From positions 7,930,405 to 7,994,404 of the forward strand of contig NC_080732.1 of NCBI RefSeq assembly GCF_019097595.1: 64,000 bases of DNA, written 5' to 3'. Each line of letters begins with the position of its first letter. Positions within the stretch are counted from its first letter, which is position 1. The position numbers and the translations under genes are program-made. The notes under the pieces are model-generated. The model saw only the letters and a list, made by a program, of their open reading frames with translations, was not told the DNA's origin and did not search any database. Positions 21,901 to 28,700 of this stretch are shown one piece after another. The stretch comes from Hemibagrus wyckioides. Taxonomy: Eukaryota; Chordata; Actinopteri; Siluriformes; Bagridae.

Positions 21901-24440
21901 GAAAAAGTTTCTTTAGACTACAAAAATGTTCTGATAATGTTCTAAGTATCCAAGATACAGGCAAACAAGTGATTGTGAAGTGTAATAATAATGATTTGCA
22001 ACAGCATCTGTCTTTACCGCATTTGTTTGATTATATTTTATTATAGTGCAGCAAACCAGAGGTTTGAATATAACGCATCCATTGTAAAAAAAAAAAATAT
22101 AATAAATAACAACTGCTATAAATTAATCCAAAATAAATGGAAGACATATGCACATCTACGATTAGATGCATGGAAAATTGTAATTATTATTTTGTCTTGG
22201 AACGTAACCTGTATATGAACTCTTTTTGTCTTTGACAGTGCACTCATTCACTTTATGGGCTCCTTCTGTTCATTCTTCTGATTAAATGTTGCTCATTGCT
22301 ACACCTAAATGAAGCCATGGCCACAGCTGTATCTACAGTGATAGTAGTCTTCTCCAGCCTGCTTTGTCCTGTGGTAAACACAGATTCAGATTCATAACAC
22401 ATCAGTTTGAATGAAGAAGGTTGTGCAGACTGCTTGATGTTTTTGTTTTTTGAATTTCAGATAACTGGTGTGATCCTTATTTTTGCTTTCTCTTCCATGG
22501 GGATCCTGGATAACTTCCCAAAATCAGTTTATTCTCTTATCACACCTCGGTTTGGCATCAGAAAGCTTGGAGATTCGCATAAAAATCAAGCTTCTTGGTT
22601 GCTTTGCTGCTACTGGGGCCTAATCTGCATCGTGTCTTTTGCAGTGAAAGCAATGGTATGTGGAGCAATTTCACTGAAATAATCTACTATGAATAGCACA
22701 CATTAATACTTATTCAGTTTGTTTCTTATGTTTATGTTTAACAGGTAACGGGTGTACTCAGTTCCGTTGTAAAAAGAGCTAAATCTAAGAGGAAAAAACA
22801 TCATCTATCTGTCTCTGACCTCTGCACTTATATCCGAGATGAGGCTCTGGCACTTGTTGGAAAAGGCAGGCAGAAGTGGCCTGTTTATCCTAAGAGTAAT
22901 GTAAGGGGCATTTTAATGCTGCTTGTGCTTTTCTGTGGCTGTTCACAAACACCTATAGAATGTGTTTTATCTTAGACATTAACATAATACATGAAGGAGG
23001 ATTTGTAAGAGAATAAATAAATAACTACAACTAAATCTAAACTGGGACAATACATATGCTTGTATGCTTAGATTTAATATTTAAGATCACGGATTACATC
23101 ATTATTGTAATTGAGAATGTGAAGTATTACCATTTCTGTTGGTGTACAGAATTTTGTCCTGGAAGAGTTTGAGGATCTCGTTGATGAGCTCCTGCTCAAG
23201 CTTAATGTCATTTCCAGTAGTGATGAAGAGCAGGACAACTATGAGGACCAGAGTCCTCTCCAATCAGCATATGACTACAGCTCAGAGGTAGATGTTATAT
23301 CCATTCAACACTCACTTATACTACATTGATTTATCTTATACCACAATGCTGCTGCATTCTTAAATCTGACTGGTCAAAAAGTGATGATTAATTTTGTATA
23401 ACAGCAGATTTATACAAATATGCACTCATTTTAGTAAATTCTCTAATCTCTAACAGCTACATCTGCTTTACAGATTCTAAGACTAAGTACAAGCAAATAA
23501 AACATACACTGTTATTTAACAAAGAAAATGTATACAGTGTTACTAGCTTCAAGACAAGATTGGGAGAGAACAACTGTTTAAAACTGCTCTAATGTATAGG
23601 GGATAACAGGAATTATCTTCCTTAAGTTATACTTAACATGTAATTATTGGCAAATTTCTTTAGTGTATGCTTTAGTGCTTTAGTGTATCACACCACCAGG
23701 TTATTGAGTATTGTCCTATAACTGCAAACCTGTCATGTTTATTCTGTATTTATTCCATTTTTTTATAGTTTGGTGATGAAAACAAGTTGCAGGAAATGGA
23801 AATAATGCCAGAAAGCAATCTCGGGTAAATTTCTTCTTATGTGTTGAATTGAACCTCAGTTTAGTCCCATAAATTATGTGGTTTCTCAGTGGTTAACACT
23901 TAACTGTTCAGCACTGTGCTTGGACTGTATTCAGGAAAAAACTGTATGCCAAATGCATAAATGTAAATAATGCCGGCTCTGTAAATATGTACTTATTTCA
24001 TTACAAGGTCACTGCTTGAATGGAACAACCTGAAGCGCTTTAGACGAAGTGAGGAAACAATCCATGAATGGGCATTTAATGCAGATCAAAAGGTCCATCA
24101 GAACATCTCCACATCGCCTGTAAAGAAGTTAAAGGACTCTAAATCATCTCTCTGCATAAATCAGACCATCAGTGTTCACATTGAAGGCAGTGGAATGCTA
24201 AAGGCAAATAGATCACAACCATTGAGAAAAAATAGGGAGGACTGTGACAATACAGTCCTGAATAAAACTTTTAGTCCACAACTCCCTATGGGTTGCATCT
24301 CTCAATCTGGGAAGGTGACAAGCCAATCATCTCACAGAAAATCATGTCGATCCTTCTGTGTGTATCAATCACATGTAGAAAAACAAGAAAAACAGGCTGA
24401 AGAGGAAGTATGTTTAAATATACCAGGTCAATGTTATTAA
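574..24440 (+). CDS. pkd1l1: Polycystin-1 family protein (PKD1L1-like), 3' portion of gene
   Basis: About 41 exons can be joined in phase from 574 (or 617) to a TAA at 24438-24440, giving roughly 1,965 residues. Domain order is REJ/GAIN-type ectodomain, GPS (about residues 690-718), first membrane helix (about 743-765), PLAT (about 785-900), a multi-pass membrane block, a polycystin extracellular domain (about 1300-1515), channel-like helices (to about 1705) and a cytosolic tail. This order defines the polycystin-1 family, whose members act at the plasma or ciliary membrane, usually with a PKD2-type partner. PKD1L1 works with PKD2 in left-right flow sensing. The paralogue choice is inference: REJ-like sequence plus PLAT plus polycystin fits PKD1, PKD1L1 or PKDREJ, and total length and N-terminal domains are not visible. 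No frameshift or internal stop was found, so the gene looks functional. The end could be earlier if GTATGT at 24409 is used as a donor. Confidence 0.85.
1674..1853. repeat. Non-autonomous hAT-like MITE (copy 1)
   Basis: A 180-bp element with long imperfect terminal inverted repeats: CAGCGGTGTCCAATC at the left and the complement of CAGGGATGTCTAATC at the right. It is flanked by an 8-bp near-perfect target duplication, ATTTAAGG (1666-1673) and ATCTAAGG (1854-1861). An 8-bp duplication with CAG-starting termini fits the hAT superfamily. It has no coding capacity and sits in a pkd1l1 intron. A sister copy lies at 32481-32678. Confidence 0.85.
2935..3212 (-). repeat. Tc1-like transposon fragment (minus orientation)
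   Basis: The complement of this stretch matches the Tc1-like elements at 56228-56746 and 61864-62407: shared blocks include the complements of TTTGGCCCTTATAA near the right end and of CATGACCCTGTTGCCGG in the middle. It covers the start of a transposase reading frame but has many substitutions and a missing piece between the blocks. Terminal repeats are not recognisable. It lies in a pkd1l1 intron and is a relic. Confidence 0.7.
5015..5064. repeat. Perfect 22-bp inverted repeat (intronic hairpin)
   Basis: Bases 5015-5036 and 5043-5064 are exact reverse complements, separated by a 6-base loop (CTCTAA). The arm contains TTACACAGTAAGTC. The transcript would form a 22-bp perfect stem in the pkd1l1 intron, about 60 bases before the splice acceptor at 5127. 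No larger element or target duplication is visible around it. Confidence 0.9.
5961..6004 (-). repeat. V-SINE-type 3' tail fragment (minus)
   Basis: This is the reverse complement of the 3' tail seen in the complete SINE at 14508-14675: TTTACATTTACAGCATT followed by a degenerate GGCAGATG block. Only the tail survives. It directly follows the pkd1l1 exon ending at 5928 and creates a spurious extension of its open frame. Confidence 0.6.
7300..7470 (-). repeat. Degenerate fish interspersed repeat
   Basis: The text runs GGTCAGAGCACAGGGGCAGC, then a GCTCAAGGAACCAGTGG block, a GGGGCTTGAACACC block and finally CCTTACCCACTTGACCCATC. This sequence order is a pattern I recognise from widespread fish interspersed repeats, in which the second half resembles an inverted tRNA-type promoter region. 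Class assignment is uncertain (SINE-like is my best guess). Confidence 0.5.
8512..8725 (+). repeat. Degenerate copy of a widespread fish interspersed repeat
   Basis: Fragments such as GGGCAGTGGTAC, CATGTTCTGTTCACAG, CTAAATTGTCCTAAATGTG and GGTACCTGTGATGGACT appear in the same order as in the copies at 16314-16540 and 51610-51875. It is strongly diverged and non-coding, within a pkd1l1 intron. The family is common in teleosts but I cannot name it from sequence alone. Confidence 0.5.
9379..10471 (+). other. pkd1l1: Polycystin-like gene: GPS (autoproteolysis) motif
   Basis: Two exons, 9379-9574 and 10388-10471, are joined through a split AG|T serine codon and encode the GPS. The expected pattern is present: TQCLVW, then a Trp before the GC pair, a run of beta-type residues, and NCSCNQLSSF across the splice junction. 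In cleaved GPS proteins the site is His-Leu-Thr/Ser with cleavage after Leu. Here the residue before Leu is Gln, read from CAG at the start of exon 10388-10471. The four cysteines and the Trp are kept, so folding is probably preserved while self-cleavage may be weak or absent. Confidence 0.85.
10553..12811 (+). other. pkd1l1: Polycystin-like gene: first membrane helix and PLAT domain
   Basis: Exons 10553-10760, 11424-11530 and 12595-12811. The first encodes a strongly hydrophobic stretch (VVFIVMVAVMALYAVLLVF), the first membrane helix after the GPS, followed by the start of the PLAT fold (YAVTIDTG). The second gives the VYIVLYGEKG strand with its charged tail. The third gives the hallmark SLGQVWQVCVWHDGGG followed by SWFLKHVMV. 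PLAT is an intracellular lipid- and protein-binding beta sandwich found in the first cytosolic loop of all polycystin-1 family members. Confidence 0.9.
12177..12490. repeat. Palindromic MITE-like repeat rich in TGGCCCA/TGGGCCA
   Basis: The stretch begins with CCCAGATAGCA and ends with TGCTATGTGGG, which are near inverted copies of each other. Inside it carries many TGGCCCAGATCTGGCCCA-type palindromic words. Because both strands lack stops, it yields ~97-100 codon open frames on both strands; these are artefacts of composition. I recognise the style from fish genomes but cannot assign the superfamily, since no clear target duplication is seen. Confidence 0.6.
13755..14005. repeat. Interspersed repeat fragment, class uncertain
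   Basis: The words AGTATTTGGTGGAATAACCC and TTTTTCACATTGCTGTTGGG follow each other in a layout that I associate with a repeated fish DNA element. It has no terminal repeats that I can pair and no coding capacity. It lies in a pkd1l1 intron next to a short GT run (14007-14027). Confidence 0.35.
14508..14675 (+). repeat. tRNA-derived SINE (V-SINE type)
   Basis: The head is a degenerate tRNA gene: box A TAGCTTAGTGGTTAAGG at 14511-14527 and box B GTTCAAATCC at 14540-14549. A central block (CCACTGATGGGCCCTTGAGC, then AAGGCCCTTAAC) and the conserved 3' tail (CTGGATCAGAGCGTCTACC, then AATGCTGTAAATGTAA) follow. This is the structure of V-SINE-like elements in bony fish, which borrow a LINE-type tail. 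It lies in the intron between exons 14364-14443 and 14698-14887 and stops only about 22 bases before the acceptor AG. Confidence 0.85.
15885..15918. repeat. (GA)n microsatellite
   Basis: About 17 uninterrupted GA units in a pkd1l1 intron. A second GA run of similar length lies at 19800-19828 in a later intron. Confidence 0.95.
16314..16540 (+). repeat. Copy of a widespread fish interspersed repeat
   Basis: The order GGGCAGTGTATTGGGTAGCA, ATCTCACAGCTCCAGGGTTT, GATGTTCTCCCTGTATCC, TGGTTTCCTTCTTCCTCTC, GGTGTGAATGTCATC matches the better-kept copy at 51610-51875. The 'cause' block (TCTCACAGCTCCAGGGTTTC then AGTTCGAT) looks like a tRNA-type B box, so a SINE-like origin is possible. Non-coding, within a pkd1l1 intron. 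Confidence 0.55.
18340..20431 (+). other. pkd1l1: Polycystin-like gene: extracellular polycystin domain
   Basis: Exons 18340-18450, 18547-18652, 19082-19153, 19905-20017 and 20197-20431. The block opens with a hydrophobic helix (LVLYVIASCVVGVVAYG) and continues with the motif region DDWWNWTENALLHELY, then the cysteine-bearing DPYQCGKLGC stretch, and ends with LYSPVYNLFTTVTMLGE, typical of the polycystin (TOP) domain shared with PKD2-type channels. N-glycosylation sequons such as NWT and NSS are present, as expected for an extracellular domain. Confidence 0.85.
19446..19600 (+). repeat. MITE end fragment of the 'AGTATTCACCCCC' type
   Basis: The words CAGTAATGTGCGAAAGTATT and CACCCCCCTGGAAC are the recognisable end of a DNA transposon family common in fish. 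The far right of the window (63190-63565) holds the opposite end of a similar element, with GGGGGTAGTAAATACTTATG. Here only one end and some internal sequence remain, followed by a (GA)n run at 19800-19828. Confidence 0.5.
20894..22655 (+). other. pkd1l1: Polycystin-like gene: channel-like helices
   Basis: Exons 20894-20995, 21073-21213, 22239-22373 and 22461-22655. They encode LLLLLLTLLQIYLQTY, IVVLLSLLCFVCSA, LYGLLLFILLIKCC, TVIVVFSSLLCPV and ITGVILIFAFSSMG, five hydrophobic helices in the order of S2-S6 of the TRP-like fold. The segment corresponding to the pore loop (about FPKSVYSLITPRFG) lacks the acidic selectivity-filter residue typical of PKD2, as in other polycystin-1 type subunits. 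A further helix (WLLCCYWGLICIVSFAVKAM) follows. Confidence 0.8.
22745..24440 (+). other. pkd1l1: Polycystin-like gene: cytosolic C-terminal tail
   Basis: Exons 22745-22900, 23150-23287, 23769-23824 and 24008-24440. The tail starts with a basic cluster (KRAKSKRKKHH), continues with a short amphipathic, coiled-coil-like helix (FEDLVDELLLKLNVI) followed by an acidic serine run, then a polar region without recognised domain, ending at TAA 24438-24440. A coiled coil in this place mediates partner binding in polycystin-1. A good donor-like GTATGT at 24409-24414 inside the last exon means that an alternative splice to an exon not found here cannot be excluded. Confidence 0.7.
23330..23480. repeat. 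Interspersed repeat fragment (TTATACCAC...CTGACTGGTCA type)
   Basis: The sequence TTATACCACAATGCTGCTGC, TTCTTAAATCTGACTGGTCA and GATTAATTTTGTATAACAGC resembles a fish DNA element that recurs within this window (39495-39560 and 48680-49115 share the related blocks GATTATTTTCC and CTTATACCACTGC). No termini can be fixed. Confidence 0.4.
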
Positions 24441-24535
24441 GGATTTTTTTTTTTACATTTCTATGTACTAAAGTGGTTAAATACAATGAATCACTTAAAT
24501 AGAGACTTGTATTTAAGTGTAAAAAATCAGAATGT

Positions 24536-25052
24536 GATTTATTGAGTGGAAACGCCTTCTTGATCAGAGGAAAATGGGCGGTTAATCACTCTTTAAAACT
24601 GAGCAGAAAAGCATCTCAGCATGTGCAAAACATTGAACTTTGTTTTATGAATGGAGTATAAGAGCAGAAGATGACATTTGGTTTTTACTTCTGAGCCAGG
24701 AACAGGAATCTGTGGCTATCAAGGGGACAGCCTCTCCTAAACTGCACAGATGAATGTTGAGGAGCTTTTCCACTCACCACGGATGCAATGAGTGTTTATT
24801 TGGGTTACTGTAGACTTCTTGTCATCTCGCATAGGTCTGGAAATTCTCCACAGGTGGAAATCTCTGCACCTTGGTGACTTGCTGCACTCAGAGGTGTATT
24901 GTGACATGGCGATTCACTTCTTTCCTTCTATCCTCCTCCCCAACAGGTGTGGCCATTGCAAACAGCATGAACCAGAGACTCAAGGATCACAAATCCTCTG
25001 ATCTCGGTCGCAAAAGTAGCCAATAAATTTGGGGTGTCTGGATATGTGCGTG
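24536..25052 (+). pseudogene. Partial duplicate of pdia4 (end of exon 2, intron 2 and exon 3)
   Basis: Bases 24536-24830 align with pdia4 intron 1 at 26650-27000 (shared: TTATTGAGTGGAAAC, CAGAGGAAAATGG, GGAATCTGTGGCTATCAAGG, CCACTCACCA). The copy then jumps to the end of exon 2 (GTGGAAATCTCTGCACCTTGG versus the parent's GTGGAATTCTATGCACCGTGG, 24857-24877 region) and continues through intron 2, the acceptor (CCTCCTCCCCAACAG) and exon 3, including RCGHCKQ. About 640 bases of intron 1 and exon 2 are missing, and exon 3 loses frame by deletions soon after the CGHC and picks up stops. It cannot encode a working PDI domain. It lies in the same orientation, about 0.7 kb before the real first exon. 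Copying is direct from the gene (introns kept), so it is a segmental duplication rather than a retrocopy. Confidence 0.85.
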
Positions 25053-25316
25053 ATTTTATGCATTGTACTACTGCCAAAAGATTGGCTGATAGAATGTCAA
25101 AGGTGTACAGATGTTCCTATTAAACTGTATGAATGCTGATGTTAATATAGTTACCTTGAGCTAAAATCTTTAAGAATGGCTTTTATGGGATTTTGGGTTC
25201 TAACAGTGTAGTTTGTTTTGTTATAAATATATATTCTCATTTTTTATTTTTAATCGTTGTTATTTTATGGATGATATGCAGTGCACAAGAGCCCTGTGTC
25301 GAAAGCATTCCTTCTC

Positions 25317-25322
25317 AATAAA
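25317..25322 (+). terminator. Candidate poly(A) signal AATAAA
   Basis: AATAAA followed within 30 bases by TTTATTGTGTGGCTTTTT, a GT/T-rich downstream element. It is the first canonical hexamer after the stop of the polycystin-like gene (about 880 bases away) and lies before the pdia4 promoter. Assignment to that gene is inference. Confidence 0.4.
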
Positions 25323-25397
25323 CGGTTAAATTCTTTTACACAAAGTTTATTGTGTGGCTTTTTCTCAGCGTCCAGTAGTTTTGTCTTTTACTTGACA

Positions 25398-25728
25398 ATT
25401 ATCCAATCAGAACCCCGAACGTACGTGCGCTACGGGCTTGAGTGGCGACTTCTCATTGGTGGAGCCTAACGTCAGCCAACCAATCACAGCGTGGCAAGTC
25501 AGACAAGTTTGAGTCGCGGAGTGGAAGCCAGTAGCAAAGCGAAGGCATTTCAGACGGACACCTTTAGAGAGAAGGCCGAATTTAAAGTAGGGCTTTGCTT
25601 ATAATATATCATTCACGGGTTAGTGCATACAGCAAAACCTCTGCACTACGGGAATAGTGCACTGCCTGTGTGGGGGATAACTGGAAAGGCTTGAAGAGGA
25701 GAGAAGGCCCGGTGGACAAGGCAGAGAG
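25398..25728 (+). promoter_or_regulatory. pdia4: pdia4 promoter and 5' UTR
   Basis: The 330 bases before the pdia4 ATG are GC-richer than the surroundings and hold three CCAAT boxes: 25403-25407 (plus), 25455-25459 (ATTGG, minus) and 25480-25484 (plus). CGTGG at 25490-25494 follows the last with a 5-base gap. ER-stress genes usually carry CCAAT-N9-CCACG (ERSE). That exact spacing is not present here, but clustered CCAAT boxes with a CCACG half-site on the other strand fit an NF-Y/ATF6-type promoter. The transcription start probably lies around 25500-25560. No TATA box is seen. Confidence 0.6.
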
Positions 25729-28700
25729 ATGAAGAAGGTTCCACTGCTGTTGATTGTGCTGCTCGGATTAGCGCACTTCATCACCATCAGCAGGGGAGAG
25801 GAAGAGGGTGAGGAAGAGCTGGGATCATCATCCAGTCGTACACTTTTACCATACTGCATTAATAAGGCTTACCTGGTCTGATAGACAGGCAGGTTGGGAA
25901 TGCATGTGAATAATGCACATTATTAATGTACACATGTTTTTTGCATGGAGGATCAGCTCAAGGTTTTAGGTTTCAGGTAGCCATCTGTGCATGGACATGC
26001 ATGATTAGTTGATATAAGAGATTTTTGCTGTGATGTTCATTTATTTATTTACTTATACAAGGTGTTTAATAAGTGGAGAGATTATTTTTAAGTGCACATC
26101 GCAACCAGTTTAGATTACATTTCAGAGCTCTTTTAAAATAGTTGATTTTTATTTATTTCTTTCTCTTAGCAGTCCAAAAATGATTGCAGGAAGCGGGGGG
26201 GGCAGCAGGAATAAAATTGTCCTACAAATTTTCAGAAAGGTTCCTCTATGCCGTTAATAAACTAAAAAGCAGAATATGCTTTAATTTTAATGACATTTAT
26301 TTAAACTGAATTTATTAATTGCTCATTTCTCATCAGTTATGTTATACATTTATGTTTTGTTGCTGTTTACACGCTTCAGTTTAGCTGTGTCTTTTTACAT
26401 GCACGAGCTTGTCCTGCGTTTCTTTTACGCTTGTTCTGGACACATCATGTTTTGTGAAGTTTATGGAGAAACTGAAAGTGTACTCTGTCACTCTGAGGTC
26501 AGTTGCTGGCCAGTCGTCACTGCTGAAGGAAGTTTTTCGGCATAGTAGATAAAGGCTACATTCTGCCAGGACATTGCTGTTTTATTATTAAACCTGACTT
26601 AATAAAAATTAAAAAAAAAAAAAAACTTCAGAAACGAGTGAGGATGTAAGTTATTGAGTGGAAACTCCTTCTTGGTCAGAGGAAAATGGCCGGTTAATCA
26701 CTCTTTAAAAGGGTGGTGAGCAAAAAAGCATCTCGGCATGCACAAAACATTGAACCTTAAAGTGAATGGAGTACAATAACAGAAGGAATCTGTGGCTATC
26801 AAGGGGACAGGCTCTCCCAAACTGGACAGTTGAAGGTTGGGGGGGGGATATCGACTGGTCTGTTTTTTAGTCTTCAACTGTCCAATTTGAACGAGTCTAT
26901 GCCTATTAGTATCTCAGATTCCTGCACATATTGAGAAACGTTTCCACTCACCATGGATGCGGGTTTATTTGAGTTACTCCAGACTTATTGTTAGCTCACA
27001 TTGTTGTTTTATTATTGAACTTGACTTAATAAAACCCTTCAGAACGAGTGAGCTTGTTATCCTAGCTAGTTATGGCCATGTTAATGAGTGTATGAGACAG
27101 TAAGGGTGAGAGACATAAGAAAATTTATATAATGATTCTTAGTCATTTATTTGATGCACAGTATGCCTTACTATATTTAGGTAATGTTCATTCGTACTAA
27201 AGAGACTGTTTCTGATTTCACGTAATTATCCTTAATGACCTCTATATTTAATTTCACTTGGTGAATTTCAAATTCACTTAATTTCCACTTGGATAAAGAG
27301 GAAACTGTAAACTGTACAAATGTGAAAAAATGAGAAACTATTCAATTTGATTGAATATTTTAACATTAAATCTGCAGTACTGATCGAGATTGGAAAAAAT
27401 AAATAAAAAAAATTAAAATATGATGATGTAACAAACATTACAGTAATTTTATACAGAAATTGTATGATTTATATTATTATATTACCAGGAGAGGAGCTGA
27501 GTAAAGATGCTGACATCGACACAGAAGATGATGAGGATGATGATGACGATGAGGATGATGATGACAGCACGGAGGTCAAAGAGGAAAATGGGGTGCTGGT
27601 GCTCACCGACGCCAACTTTGACACGTTTATAGAGGACAAAGACACGGTGCTGGTGGAATTCTATGCACCGTGGTAAGTTGCTGCACTGAGTGGTTGTATT
27701 AATCCTTTAAAGGGCACTTCACTGTGCAAACGCTTGTTCACCTCCTCCTTAACAGGTGTGGCCACTGCAAGCAGTTTGCACCAGAGTATGAGAAAATCGC
27801 TCAGACACTAAAGGAAAACGATCCTCCGATCCCTGTGGCGAAAGTGGACGCCACCGTGGCTAATAAAATTGCCGGTAAATTTGAGGTGTCTGGATATCCC
27901 ACTATCAAAATTTTGAAAAAGGGAGAGGCGGTAGACTACGATGGAGAGCGGACTGAAAAAGGTGAGTGTGTTTTCCTGAGTAGGGCTGTGTGTTATGGGT
28001 ATAACTGAATGCATTTGAGAAATTAACCCCCCCCCCTTCAAAAAAATATTAATATCTACAGTATGCACATTAGAATGTAATGTTATAGACCCACATTTGA
28101 TTGTGTAAGCATACTTGTTACTGTAGTTTGAGATTCACGTTTGCCAATACTCAAAAAGGCGCAATACTGCTTTTTCCTTTCTGATACTGAAACTTCGAGC
28201 ATTTTTTGGTACTCCTCTGAAACTACAAAAAACATTTGTAATGAAATCTGACAATTTTTTTTTTCTGAAACACTTCACAGTCAACTCTTTCATATAAAAA
28301 TCAATTGCATTGTAAATAAGAGAAACTATATTAAGTCTAAGTGAATAACTATAATAAAGTATAAATGTAATACAAGCAATCTTTACAAAAGTAACAAACC
28401 TTTCCAATTTCAAAAATAACATTCTTTTCCGAATCCAATTCTGTTTTTTCCGATATTTATTTTATTTTATTTTATTTTATTTTATTTTATTTTATTTTAT
28501 TTTATTTTATTTTATTTTTTTTAAAGATGTCTGGTGTGTTGGTTTGGTGCTGATCCTTTATGGTGGTGGTGGTGGTGTTGATTAATTTAGAATGTAAAGT
28601 AATGTAATAATCAATGATATCCTGCAACAAGACAATAATCCAAAGCACAAAGAACAGAAATAATACAAAATTTTGTTCATTTCTAAAACTAAACACACTG

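Larger units (their letters stand above)
24441..25400. other. Intergenic region between pkd1l1-like gene and pdia4
   Basis: This is the 3' flank of the polycystin-like gene. It has no AATAAA close to the stop; the first one is at 25317-25322, just before the pdia4 promoter, and is followed by a T/GT-rich stretch, so it may be the poly(A) signal of the upstream gene. Most of the interval (24536-25052) is a decayed copy of pdia4 intron 1 to exon 3, described separately. Confidence 0.6.

Noticed and set aside
24792..25001. CGHC-containing frame as a functional PDI-like mini-gene
   Set aside because: It is a degenerate copy of pdia4 intron and exon 3; the frame is lost just after CGHC, and signal peptide and most of the domain are missing.
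25398..25500. Canonical ER stress element (CCAAT-N9-CCACG) in the pdia4 promoter
   Set aside because: CCAAT boxes and a CGTGG half-site are present, but the required spacing and orientation are not found, so it is not called as an ERSE.
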